NCBI RefSeq assembly: GCF_958298935.1
Contig: NC_084933.1
Coordinates: 12,321,001 to 12,385,000 of the forward strand
Origin: Phragmites australis
Lineage: Eukaryota > Streptophyta > Magnoliopsida > Poales > Poaceae
Length of the DNA: 64,000 nucleotides
Direction of reading: 5' to 3'
Of the stretch, positions 36,079 to 48,000 are shown piece by piece (the stretch's first letter is position 1; every line of letters begins with the position of its first letter). The notes beneath the pieces are model-generated. The model was not told the origin of the DNA and did not search any database. It was given only the letters and a program-made list of their open reading frames with translations. The translations under genes and the position numbers were made by a program.

Positions 36079-37248
36079 AATATGCCAACCTCAACAATAT
36101 GCCTATGCTTCCTCTCAGTAGTAACATTATGATGATGGGTATGTGGACAAGAAATATGGTGAGAAGTACCAGTTTGTGTGAGGATAGAATGCAATTTATG
36201 ATATTCACCTCCCTAGTCAGATTGAACACAAACAATTTTCTTATCAAGAATTCTCTCAACATGACTTTGAAACTGAATGAAAATCTTTGCTACATCAAAT
36301 TTCTTTTTCAGGAGGTAAAGCCAAGTGAATTTACTAAAGTCATCTATAAAAATCACTTATACTTGTACCCTCCTACAGACCTATGAGTATGGCCCCATAC
36401 ATCTGAGTGTACAATTTCTAAAGGAAATGAGGACACATTATTGGACTGACTGAAAGGAACCTGGCAACTTTTAGCTAATTGACATGCATCACAAACAGAA
36501 GCATGTTTATTGGTTCTGGAACAAGGAAGACTATTGAGTTGAATGACTTGTTGGACAATTGGTGACGAAGGCTGGTCCAATCTGCAATGCCATTGATCTT
36601 GAGTCATGGTGGTGCTTGTGAGAGCTGTTCTGGACATGGTGCTGCAATTGGGCGATAGAGAGTAGAGGACACCTTCACATTGCCCTTGAAGGAGGATCTT
36701 TTTTTGGCTTGATCCTTGATGACATAATGGTTGGGATGAAATTCAAAGATATTATTGTTAGTACTAAAGCAATGAACTGACAATAGATTTTAGTGGTTTT
36801 TGGAACATGTAAGACATTGCTCGATGAATCTTAAAGTAACTAACATTGGAAATGACCATACCTACTCCATTGGCAGTGTGAACTTGGTCTTTGCCATTGT
36901 ACCTTTCATGCATTGTTAGCTAATCAAGGTTGTTGGTGATGTGATTGGTAGCCCAGTGTTCGTATACCAGTTTGGATCAACATCATACACTGGCACGGTC
37001 ACTGCACTCCCTGCAATGCACTTTTCATCGCGTCTGTCTTCTAGATGATATGAATGATCAAACTGGTACCAACATTTGTAGGCAGAGTGGCTAGCTTTAT
37101 CACAAAGTTGACACACGATCTTGACGCTACCATTGTTATTGGAGTTGTTGTTCTGGCGATCATGTCCTTCAGTATTGTGTCCATGTCCTCGTCCCTGACG
37201 ATCACCTCTTCCTCTGGTGTGTGTGACAGAGTTAACAGAGGAGCCCAT
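36079..37248 (-). pseudogene. element E zinc knuckle, protease and integrase remnant
   Basis: Zinc knuckle CQLCDKASHSAYKC is at about 37,123-37,082. The protease region has WYTNTG where a copia active site normally has DTG, so the catalytic Asp codon appears changed to Asn, followed by a frameshift. The gag-pre-integrase shows WHCRL...PSSPIVQQVI and CDACQLAKS. The integrase core has DDFSKFTWLYLLKKK, GGEYH and ERKHRHIVEVG (ending at the insertion point), with a stop within QSD*GGEY. Not functional. Confidence 0.85.
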
Positions 37249-37266
37249 TGGTGTGCTGGAGTTGTG

Positions 37267-37947
37267 TTACAACCTCATCTCAAAGGTAAGCAGATGAGTG
37301 TAGATGTCATCGAGGCAAAGAGGATCAAATCGAGACGTTAGTGATGTCACAATTAGGTCATAGTCAGTGTCAAGCCCGATGAAGAGGTAGGAGAGGGTCT
37401 TGTCATCGCACAGTGGCTGACTGGTAACAGCAAGGGCATCCACGAGTCCTTTCACATTGTGAAAGTAATCAAACATTGTGAGGTCTTTCTTATGGATTAA
37501 TGCCAATTGCCAATGAATTTGCATGATATTCACACTGGATTGGGACGTGAACATGCGTTCCAGGGCCGCCCAGACCTCATGCGACGTGGAAAGGAACAAA
37601 ACCTGGGACAAGATTTCATGAGATAATGATGAAAGTAGTGTACTGAGAACAACTTGATCTTGGAGAATCCAAGCCTGATAGGCAGGATTTGGCCTAAGCA
37701 CGGTCCTGATGTCATCACCCGTGCCTTTAGTCACGGAGACCACCCTCACCGGAATGCTGTCATATCCATCGATGAGGCCAAGAAGTTGCTGGCTCGTTAG
37801 GAATGGAAGGACCTGAGCCTCCCAGAGAAGATGATTGTCTCGGGTGAGCTTGACAGTAAGCAATTGGCCGAATGGGGGTGTTGGGAGGATTCTAGCGGAA
37901 GCTGAATTCATGGTGGAGGTTCCTGAATTGGAGCTGTCGCTAGACAT
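37267..37947 (-). pseudogene. element E gag (UBN2-type), frame still open
   Basis: A 226-residue open frame starts MSSDSSNSGTSTMNSASARI and contains copia gag motifs (KLTRDNHLLWEAQVLPFL; AYQAWILQDQVVLSTLLSSL; VWAALERMF; YFHNVKGLVDALAV; FIGLDTDYDLIVTSL). It is cut off before the zinc knuckle by a frame change. The rest of the element is dead, so I class it as part of a relic. Confidence 0.85.
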
Positions 37948-37966
37948 TATTGAGTATAGGAAGGAA

Positions 37967-37980
37967 TGGCTCAGGTACCA
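37967..37980 (-). other. element E primer-binding site
   Basis: The element strand reads TGGTACCTGAGCCA directly inside the LTR start (plus-strand TGTGAGAG at 37,981). It matches the initiator-Met tRNA complement TGGTATCAGAGC at 10 of 12 positions. Confidence 0.6.
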
Positions 37981-38290
37981 TGTGAGAGTTCAGAGAATTC
38001 AGAGGAAGAATGGAAAAATCCCACATACAATTGTGGTGGTGGCTCATCATTATATAGGAATGCCGGACATCTATAGTGACATGCTGATAATAGTAAACTT
38101 AACAATGTTATGTATAGCCAAAGGAAGGGGTGCATCCCAAACAAAATCCATTAAGGTCACCCCAATCAATTTTCTAGTGAGCTTTATTTATAGTGTAGTC
38201 ACAAGATATACTCCCATTAGTTAGTACTACGATAATTCTAGAGGTACATTTAACCATACACATTGTATAGTACATATAACCATACACATC

Positions 38291-39706
38291 TACATGTTTA
38301 TATATCTTGAGCCAGAATAATTTAACCATGGCTCAAAGAGGCGGACTAACAAAAAGGACCTTAGTTGTCTTTATTTTTTCTTCTTGTAGAAAACCTTATT
38401 TGTTGACTGAGATGGTTAGGAGCTTGGTTTACACTTCACCCTATTCCTACCCATTGCTCACATTACTTGCCCCCTACCTTGCAGACTTCATTACATTAAA
38501 GTAGCTAGGAACGTGCATTTATCAATGTCATATTGTCCAAGAATGTTGCACGGCTATGGTGTTCTAACGACAATTTACATTATGCATGTTGTGCTTGTCT
38601 TGCGCCACAATTACTGGCTATTTTCATGATTAATGCCTTATTATGCCACTTGGTGAATAATCCTAACCCTATTTGCATGTATATGTGTACTTCGTGAAGT
38701 CCATTCCCAGAAATCAGACCAAAATGACGCTCGTAGGGCCTTTCTGAAGAATAGAGATAAAATCGGAGAAATCTAGCTGTGAAAATTCAGATGCAGGAAT
38801 TGAGATACTCTATTACCCACCCCCACCCCCACATACACACAGTTTTTCATCACAAAAAAATTAATACCATCCATAACACCTATTGATAGAAATTCACTCT
38901 ATGCCATCCCTGCACGGGACGAGCCTACATATGCATAACACCCATAAGTGTCACTTTATGTTAGAGACGATATATTTGGAATACTTAGCCTTACATACGC
39001 TGGCATTGACCTATCCCAGCTATTCATGTGGAACTTATTCCACTACACTACTATGCTTCTGCCACCACTAGTATGATGGGGTGTTACATGGCAAATCCTA
39101 GATGATAAATAGGTTCTAACAAAAGCTGAAAAAAAGTATGTGTAGCTCTATTTGGTTGAGTTATCTTCTTTGATCGTAACATTGTTACATTTAAATCATT
39201 TTTAAGAACCTGATTATTCAGGAACCATAGACTTATTGTCCATGCTTTCTATCTTGCTCAATATTATATCCGTTGATCAGATTACTATTACCAATATACA
39301 CATTTAATGTGCTTTGGGTTGACTAGTTATTTAATTGATAGTTTAAGGTAGTAGATATGATAGTGATGGAAATATACCAGGTGAAGAGCTATATCAACAT
39401 CATAAGAATGAAGTGTGCCGTAGGTTTGTTGGGGTGTGGGGGGGGGGGTGGCGGGGAGGGGGAGGTGTGCAGAAAAGAAGCTTTTGTGTTTCTGTTTCAG
39501 ATTTAACGTACTGTTATTAATATTGGGTCATCGTAAGTCATGCTTTCATGTGCCTTTTCGCTTTTTTGATCATAGAAGCAAAATTCATGAAGTATTCGTT
39601 CAACAATAACACTTTAATTTTGTGGCTTTTAAAAAATAATAAACATACATTTCATTAGTAGAAAAGAAAATATAAACAAGTGAAACAAATAACATTTTGT
39701 AGATGA
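38291..39706. other. unassigned spacer between nests, with G-rich tract
   Basis: It may include the outer part of the element E LTR (to about 38,460). The rest shows no gene or element. A C-rich simple tract lies at about 38,816-38,832, and a strong G-run cluster (runs of 4, 11, 4 and 5 G) at 39,431-39,462. Confidence 0.5.
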
Positions 39707-40894
39707 TGATGAGTAGTATAGAACTACCGTATCTGAATATCCCAGGATTTTTCGTTATTCTCGGTGTTTATCTCTATCCCTAGGAAGAAAATCACTAGAT
39801 GTATGGAAACTGCCCGCAGATATCCAGGATATCTCGTAAGCAGGGAAGTTTATCTCCAAGGTTAAGAAGGAAGGATTCCAGAGGCCGTACGACGACCCCC
39901 TATATATACGAACCCAGGGGACCCTACGGAGGACAAATCGATATAAGTTATTAGAGACCATTACAAATCATTCAAGCCGGCAGAAGCTCTACATCCTTGA
40001 GCCCTCTGTATCTTAGATCTGTATTAGTATCTCTCCCTGGCTACACGCAAGGGAGCCATCCGACTAGGTTTAGATCCATCTAGGCTAGCCACGCACCCCC
40101 TTGTAACAGTCATAGAGAATAATACAAGACCAACAGGACGCAAGGCTATTATACTAATAGAGGCCTCAACCTATATAAAAACCATGTGTGTGTTCTTCAA
40201 TTCGTCTACTCAAAGCATCCCCTACTAATTCTACAAGTTTGTAAGATCAGCAGTTCATGAATCCTCGACACATGGCGCCGTCCATGGGGATCATGACACA
40301 AGGTATTGAATTTTCTACACACCGAGGATCAGCTTTTCAGATGAGGGGTTCTATGACAATTTCACCCCCTCGACCAATGACGAACCGGTGATCAATCAAG
40401 TGGACCTCAACGAAGATCAAATTGGCGACAACTCCAGCAATGAGGTAAGTCACTTTATGGATCAATGCGCCAAGCACTACAGCATAAAGTTTGAACTGCT
40501 TGGTCACCAAGACGATCACGAGAGCAACGTTCACCACAAGTCGGGATCCTCCCCTATGGCTTCCGACAACATGGATTCTAGAGAAAGCTATCTAGAGAAC
40601 ACCCCCGAGAAGTTTTCGCCGTTGGAGATGGGGATGCCAGTCTAGACAATCATGATGACAACAATCCCGCAGACACGCGGGTTCCCATCACTCCAGCAGC
40701 GAGAAGTGATGGTCAGGTTCCACTATTTACACCCCCTAGATCTAAAACCCTAACGGAGCATGGGATCTAATGTCTCTTGATCATTAGTAGGGGCCTCAAC
40801 GCTATAGATCTGCAATGGCGCAAAGGCTCCTCCTCTTACAGGAGGCCCTCGCGCGACCATCTACTGTAGATTTGATGACCCCCGCCGATAAGGG
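39707..40894 (+). mobile_element. Tat element A: 5' LTR, primer site and gag start
   Basis: 5' LTR at 39,707-40,270 (TGATGAGTAGTATAGAACTA ... TCCTCGACA). Primer-binding site TGGCGCCGTCCATGGGGATC at 40,273-40,292, of the TGGCGCC type used by Tat and Athila elements. The start of gag follows, with the frame 40,388-40,645 (MINQVDLNEDQIGDNSSNEV). It is cut at 40,894 by chromovirus 2. It is of the same family as element B at 47.4 kb, where LTR, gag start and even the sequence after the break (GGTAAGGGCTATTTCACC at about 48,541) are seen. Confidence 0.8.
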
Positions 40895-43874
40895 TGTCAA
40901 GACCGGTTTAAGGAACAAGTCAATCTCATCTATGTGCTGAGACCAGGAATCGATCTCAACACATAGTGACTTTATAAATGATAATCATTACAATATCCAT
41001 ACATTAACCGAATAAATTATCTTACAAAAGTGACCTTCGAGGGCCAAGATCCAAATAAAACTCAACTATGAAGCTATGTAGACTCTAATTATTTCACGAC
41101 ATCTCCACATGCATTATTGACGTAGAATGCATCTTAGAATGATCCATCCTCAACAAATTCCTCGATACATTCTCCAACTGAGTGTTTGGTGATAGCAAGA
41201 GCAAGCACTTGTTGTACTCAGCAAGTTGTGAAGGAAATATATGCATATGACGGTTTAACAACGATATGGCAATATGGCTCTTTTGCATAAATAACATTTA
41301 AGTAAAAACATTTGAAAAGTAAAGATAATTAAGTAAATAATTGTAAATAACCAACCACTTTAAGATTCCAACCATCTTGACTTAACCACTTTCCAGCACC
41401 TCAACAAAAGATTCTCACCATCAAGGTTGAACAACTATCAAAACCACCTCAACCACAGTTCCCAACACCGTGATTGACAAAAACTCGACTATGGTTCCCA
41501 CCACCATAGTTAACCAACCAACCAAACTATGAAGTTCTAATAATGGTAGGTTTTCCATGCCCACTCATAACTATGAGTACGACTGATTAACAAGTTTTAC
41601 ATTCTACAGAGGTCGTACACTTTACCTACAAGACGTTTCATCCTATTTTGTCGAGCATCTATTGGCTGACAGAAAAATCTTACACACTTCTGAGGTGTGC
41701 ACTAAGAATCCACTACAAAAGCCTTTATAATGCCCCTCTTAGCACGTGCATACCCACTAAGGTTTCACCACCGCGTGAATACACCTCAACAACGGAAGAC
41801 CCCTCTTTTGCCAATGGAACATTCTGGAATTACACCTTTTTGTTGTACATAACCAGATGGTCTACATAATTCTAAGAGTATACAAATTAATTCGCTAGAC
41901 ATGTCCCATTACAGGCTTGTTGTTGCACCATTTATAAGGAAAGATCACCCCACGAACCGATCCTTAGATTTAAGAAAGACTACCATATCACAACCGTACA
42001 ACATGTACCTGTATCATCATATTACATACTCAAATCCCTATACCATGTTACTACAATCCAGCGAAGGAACAGATCAAAACAGAGCTACGGTTAATAAGTT
42101 ATGACTTCCTAACTATCAAAATAGGACCAAAAATATTATCTAGAAAATCATGGTGCTAGGAATTTTCTAGATTTTTTTCGAAGTCATCTATGACTTTCTA
42201 GCATTTATTTCAATTATAAAACTATTAACAAAATTAAATAAACCTATAAGGCATTATTAAAATTCTTTTCATAATTATAATTATTATTTTTAGAATTATA
42301 TTTATATTGGAAAATCATTTATTATTTTTAGAATTATATTTATATTGGAAAACCATTTATTACGCAATATATAACATATATGACATCAACACATCACATA
42401 AACAAATAAAAGAAAAGAAACTCTGACTGGGCGATGATGAGGCTGACATGTCAGACTACTTGGCTAAGGTGGCTCTAACATGGCCAACATGGTGGCGGTG
42501 GCTGGGCTGCTGACCAAGATGTTGACTAGGCTAGCCACATAAGTGTATCCATCCGAGGTGGCGTGACACCTAAGCAAAAATCACATGGCTGTTTACGTGG
42601 ACCGCTGACTGGGATTATGAGGTGTTGATTATGTATGTACGAAAGAGTATAGGACGATCTAATCTCAGCTGTTCAACATAGATCAGACGGTTCCCAAGCA
42701 ATTGCGCTCGTCTCCGACGCGACTAAAGGCGACGACAACCTTCCCATGGCGGTGCACGGCCAGAACCACACCGAAGTTAAGCTCCCATGGTCCAAAAACT
42801 CCGGCGAGTGTCGGAAAGCATCCAGAGAGCATGGCGAACTTACCTAGGGCATACGTTGGCGTCAGTGAGGGCTTTGTGAGGCTGGCTGCTATCAATGGTG
42901 GATGTGGCTCTCGGTTATTATCGGAGGTGGTGAGGCTCTATGCACGCTAGAACTCCTGCGACTTGGGCGAAGGGTTTGTGATGCTCGAGAGAGGCTCCGG
43001 GGCTACATATTTATACACGAGCGAGTGCGAGAGCTCGTAATCAAGTTGGAATCAATTTGGCAGTGGTGGAAGCAATCCGAGCTCAATCTTTCCATACATG
43101 CCAGCTTGGTTAGAGATAAACTGGGCAATAGTTGAGCCTCCAATTCTATCTCCACCTCAACCTTTCCAATTTTGAAAAGGGGCAGTGCAGACGGCAGACG
43201 TGATCTTGTAGCTAACTCACAAATGGCTCGGGCTCTTGTGGTTTTGATATGGGTCAAAGCTTCTAGAGGTTTGGGCGAACTCGTTTTGCACTTGTGGTTC
43301 CATCTTTGTCTCGAACACAGTGGCCTTCATAAGTATGGTGGCTTGCTGCACCTCTTGCCATTAAGCTGGAGCAGGGAGGGAGAGAGGATGACACGTAGGC
43401 CCAATTGGTCAGAGAGAAAGAAAGGAAGAGAGGTGGGCAAACTCCACTGGGCTGGCTAATAAGCCGAGCAGCCCGGTGGAGAGGGGATGGGGGGATGGGC
43501 TGGTTGGTTGGTTGAGGGGTTTTGGCCCAGACACTTTCTCTATTTTCCTATTCCTTTTCTATTTCTATTTCTCTCTTTTTCTCTCATATACACTAGTTTA
43601 TACTTGTAAAACATATACTCTTCTTGTATATATCAATATTATCCCACATAATCAATCAAACAATCAATCAAGCAATCACTCATTCGCACAGACACACACA
43701 CACACTTTATAAGAAAAATTATCCCTCAATGTATATGTGTTTATACATATAACACATATACTCACATATATGTATATATACATATATACACTTAGGGTTT
43801 TATTTAGTTTTGCAAAAAAAAAATCTTTTGTAAAACTTTTTATTTTCTTGTGTTTTAGGGTTTGGGCTATTACA
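40895..43874 (-). repeat. chromovirus 2 3' LTR (~2.98 kb)
   Basis: Plus-strand ends are TGTCAAGACCGG and GGGCTATTACA (TG/CA). It contains pseudo-open frames and a (CA)n run at 43,691-43,705. The inner end abuts the polypurine tract (43,879-43,891). An inverted, shortened relative lies at about 52,260-53,173. Confidence 0.85.
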
Positions 43875-43894
43875 AAACCTACCCCCCTTAAGTG

Positions 43895-46800
43895 AATCTC
43901 ATCCTTGAGATTTGGATTGATCTCCAAACAGGTTAGGAAACTCTGCCTTCAACTCTTCTTCTTGTTCCCAAGTTGCTTCTTCTTCTGTATGGTGACTCCA
44001 CAATACTTACACATACGTATGACCTTTCTTTGAGTCACATGCTCTGCTATTTCCAGAATCTTGATTGGGTATTCTGAGTAAATCAAAACTTCTTGATAAT
44101 CTACTTCTTCTAAGGTCATTTGTTCCTATGGCACTCGTAAGAACTTCTTTAGTTGCGATATGTGCAACACATCGTGCACATCTTCTAGCTTTGGTGGCAA
44201 TTCCAATTGGTAGGTCACCTCTCCGTGTCTAGCAATCACTTTGAACGGTATGATATACCGGGGTGCCAACTTGCCTCTAACCTTGAAACAATGATGTCCT
44301 CTTAAAGGCGAGACCTTGAGGTACACATAATCTCCTACCTTCAAGGTTAACTCCTGACGACGGTTATCTACATAACTCTTTTATCTAGACTGAGCTATCT
44401 TTAACTTTTCTCGTATTCATCGTAGTTGTTTTTTTGGCTTCTTTCAGTATCTTAGGTCCAAACACTTGACCTTCTCTAGTTTCACTCCAATGCAGGGGCG
44501 TTCTACACTTCTTTCCGTATAATGCCTATGGGGTCAACTATAAACTAGACTGGTAACTATTGTGATATGAAAACTCCTTGTACAATAGATTCTTGTCCCA
44601 ATTGTTACAGTTTTGGAGAGCATGCACTCGTAACATATCCTCGAGTATCTGATTTATTCTTTATGTCTATCCATCTGTTTATGGATGACATGCCGAGCTG
44701 AAATTTAACTTTGTATCAAGATATTCATGTAGGTGTTGCCAAAACCTTGAGGTGAATTGGGTTCCTCAGTCCAACACTATTCTCTTTGGAACTCCATGTA
44801 GGCACACAATCCTTAACATGTATAGCTCTTTTAGCTTATCTCCTTTATAGGTTGTATTAACAGGAATGAAATGAGCTACCTTACTGAGGCGATCCACAAT
44901 GACCCATATGGAATCATAGTCTGGCTGGGTACGAGGTAAACCGACTATAAAGTTCATTCCAATTTGTTCCCACTTCCATTTTGGTATCTTTAAAAGCTAC
45001 AGCAATCCGGTTGGTTTCTGATGTTCTGCTTTCACACGCTAACATATATCACACACTATTACATACTCGGCAATTTCTCACTTCATACCAGACCACCAAT
45101 AGCGATCCTTTAGATCCAGGTACATCTTAGTACCGCCTGGATGAATAGAGTAAGCTGACTCATGGGCTTCCTTTTGGATTATCTCCTTGAGCTCTTTCTG
45201 ATCTGGTACACAAATTTGCTTGCCAAACCATACTATTCCTTTCTCATCTTCTGAGAACTTTGGGGCCTTGCCTACTTTGATACTATGCTTTCCTTAATAT
45301 TTTCATCTTCTACTTGCCCTTTCTGAATGTTCTCATCCAAAGTAGGTTCCACTCCATGATTACTGCCTCCATATCTGTGACAAAGCCTACATTAAGTCGC
45401 TGAAATTCTTCACATAAAGTTGGCTGCGATTCTTGCATCATAGTCATGTTGCAATATACTTTCTGACTTAATGCATCTACAACTACATTTGCCTTCCCAG
45501 GATGGTAATGGATTCCCATATCATAATCCTTGACCAGCTTTAACCATCTTCGTTGCCTCAATTTAAGTTCTATTTGCGTGAATATATACTTTAGACGCTT
45601 ATGATCCGTATATATCTCACACCTATTTCCAAGGAGGTAGTGTCACTTTATCTTCAAAGCATGCACTACGACTGCTAACTCCGGTCATGAGTCGGGTAAT
45701 TCTTCTCATGAGTCCTTAGCTGTCTTGAATCATAAGCTACCACTTGTCCTTCTTGCATCAAAACATATCCAAGACCTTGTCGAGATGTGTCACAATATAT
45801 ATTGAATATTTTTTTTTATATCTAGCAACACTAGCACTAGGGTTGTGGTTAGCTTCTTCTTAAGCTCGTTAAAACTTGCCTCACAAGTGGTTGTCCATAC
45901 ATACTTCTTTTCTTTCTTAAGCAACTCTGTGAGTGGCTTGGCTATCTTCTAGAATCCTTCAATGAAGCGATGACAATAACCTTCTAAACCAAGGAAACTT
46001 TGTACTTCGATAACACTGATAGGTGACTTCTAATTCAACACATTTTTCACCTTACTTGGGACTACTGCTTCTCCTCCGACGGATAGAATATGTCCAAGGA
46101 ACATCACTTCTGTTAGCCAAAACTCACACTTACTAAATTTAGCATACAACTGATCCTCTCTAAGTTTTCCCAAGACTTTTCTTAAGTGATTCTCGTGTTC
46201 TTCTTCACTCTTAGAGTAAACAAGTAAGTCATCAATAAACAATATCATGAACTTATCCAAGTAGTCCATGAAAACTTTATTCATGAGGTCAATGAAGTAA
46301 GAAGGGGCATTAGTTAGACCAAACCACATGGGTATAACCTCAAATAGTCCATATCAAGTGACGAAGGCTGTCTTAGGTATATCCAAGTCCCGAATCTTTA
46401 ATTGATGGTAATATGACCTTAAATCTATCTTCGGGAGCACTCGAGCACCGGTAAGTTGGTTGAACAATTCCTCAATTCTGGGCAAGGGGTACTTGTTCTT
46501 TATGGTGACAACATTGAGTGCTCTGTAATCTATACATATCCTTTGACTTTAATCTTTCTTTGGCACAAAGAGCACGGGTGCTCCCCATGGTGAGAAACTA
46601 GGGTGGATATAACCCTTCTCTATTAGCTCTTGTATCTGCTTCTTAAGTTCGGCTAGGTCACTAGATGGCATCATATAGGGTCTCTTAGCTATATGTGCAG
46701 TTACAGGCACAAGATAAATTACAAACTTGATGTCTCGGTCTAGCGGCATACCGAGCAATTCATTTGGGAACAAATCTGGAAACTCCCAAACTATCCGAAT

Positions 46801-47363
46801 CTGATCCACTGTTAAACCTTCTGAGTGATTCAACTTGCATTCTTCTACTGGTGGTGTGTCTGCTACAAATTCTACCTTAACTCTTTCTCTATTTTTCAAG
46901 GTGATTGCCCTTCTAGCACACTTGATCACTCCTTTGAACTTTGCTAGCTAATCCATTCCTAGGATCATATCTATCTCATCTGATTCTAGGATGATGACAT
47001 TGGTTGGAACTATATCCCCCTTAATTTAATGTTTACTTTACGACAAATGAGACTAGCTCTCATTTCTCCACCAGGTGAGCTAATTAGCATCTTATGTTTC
47101 AAGGTTGTTACTGGCAGACTATGCTTGGCCACATACTTGGAGGTAATAAATGAATGCGAAGCTCCAGAATCAAACACAACTGATGCGGTGGCTAAGTTGA
47201 CGAAGAACATACCAAGTACAACATCAAATGCTTCCTGAGCTTCTTCTGCGGAGACGTGGTTCACGCATCCCTTCACGTGGTTCTGTTGAGCTCTATTGGG
47301 TGGAGCAGGTATCTGATACTGATAGTGATTCTGAGTTGTAGCAGGGTTCTTCACTAGTGCTAA
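43895..47363 (-). pseudogene. chromovirus 2 pol remnant (PR to chromodomain)
   Basis: Protease SVVFDSGASHSFITSKYV (about 47,190). Reverse transcriptase N-terminal part at 46,929-46,549 (ELIEKGYIHPSFSPWGAPVL, FVPKKD) and palm at about 46,329-46,030 (MILFIDDLLVYSKSEEEHEN). RNase H and connection at about 45,900-45,310. Integrase zinc region at about 45,110 and core NFIVGLPRTQPDYDSIWVIV (about 44,957), VPKRIVLD (about 44,790). C-terminal KVGDYVYLKVSPLRG (about 44,340), then a chromodomain with EEEATWE (about 43,965). Stops and frameshifts occur throughout. The start of this ORF reads into the Tat B LTR, an artefact of the junction. Confidence 0.88.
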
Positions 47364-48000
47364 TGATGAGTAGTATAGAACTACCATATCTAGATACCCC
47401 AAGGTTTTCCATAATTCTCTGTGCATATCTTAATCTTAGGGAAGGGAATACCTGGACGCATGGAAACTACCCACAGATACCCAAGATATCTCATAAATAG
47501 GGAAGTTTATTTCCAAGAATGGGAATGAACGACTACAGAGGTTGTACGATGACCCACCTATATATACGAAGCCAGGGGACCCTAAGGACAAGACACAGCA
47601 AGCCGTACAAGTTGACACATGACTTTGAAGCATGTGGAAGCTCTGCATCCACAAAACCTTCTACACTTAGATCTATATTAGTATCTTCCTCCGACTACAT
47701 GCAAGGGAGCAGTTTGACTAGATTTAGATCCATCTAGGCCATCCACGCACCCTCTTGTAACAGTCTCAAAGATCAATATAAGACAAACAAGACGTTGTTC
47801 TGAACCTATATAAAAACCCCTTAGTGTATTATATGATTCGTCTACTAGAAGCATCCCCTACCTCTTATACAAGTTTGTAAGATCGGTGACATGACAATAG
47901 GCATTGAAACATCTACACATAACATGTCATCAACTTTGTCGAAGCCTACAATGAGGATTGGCTTCTTGAATGACTTCACCCCTCAACCAATGACGACCTG

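Larger units (their letters stand above)
36079..38290 (-). mobile_element. Ty1/copia element E (5' part only), minus strand
   Basis: From right to left: part or all of a 5' LTR from 37,981, a primer-binding site, gag, zinc knuckle, protease, gag-pre-integrase and integrase. It is cut at 36,078/36,079 by the 3' LTR of element D. Reverse transcriptase, RNase H and 3' LTR are missing from the left flank of D. The outer end of the 5' LTR was not resolved: CATACACA at about 38,288 and GCTCACA at about 38,462 are both possible. Confidence 0.78.
40895..47363 (-). mobile_element. chromovirus 2 (Ty3/gypsy, Tekay/Del-like), minus strand, 5' truncated
   Basis: A complete 3' LTR (40,895-43,874) is followed, reading rightwards, by the polypurine tract, chromodomain, integrase, RNase H, reverse transcriptase, protease and the end of gag. 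It is cut at 47,363 exactly where the LTR of Tat B begins. It is a sister subfamily of chromovirus 1, with the same domain order and polypurine tract but a clearly different LTR. Confidence 0.85.

Noticed and set aside
37267..37947. Copia E gag frame considered as a domesticated host gene
   Set aside because: It sits directly inside a matching LTR and primer site and is followed by decayed pol. Nothing suggests selection as a host gene.
47010..47426. 138-residue frame considered as a complete gag-protease fusion
   Set aside because: Its first ~20 residues read through the LTR of Tat B and only the remainder is chromovirus protease. It is a junction artefact.
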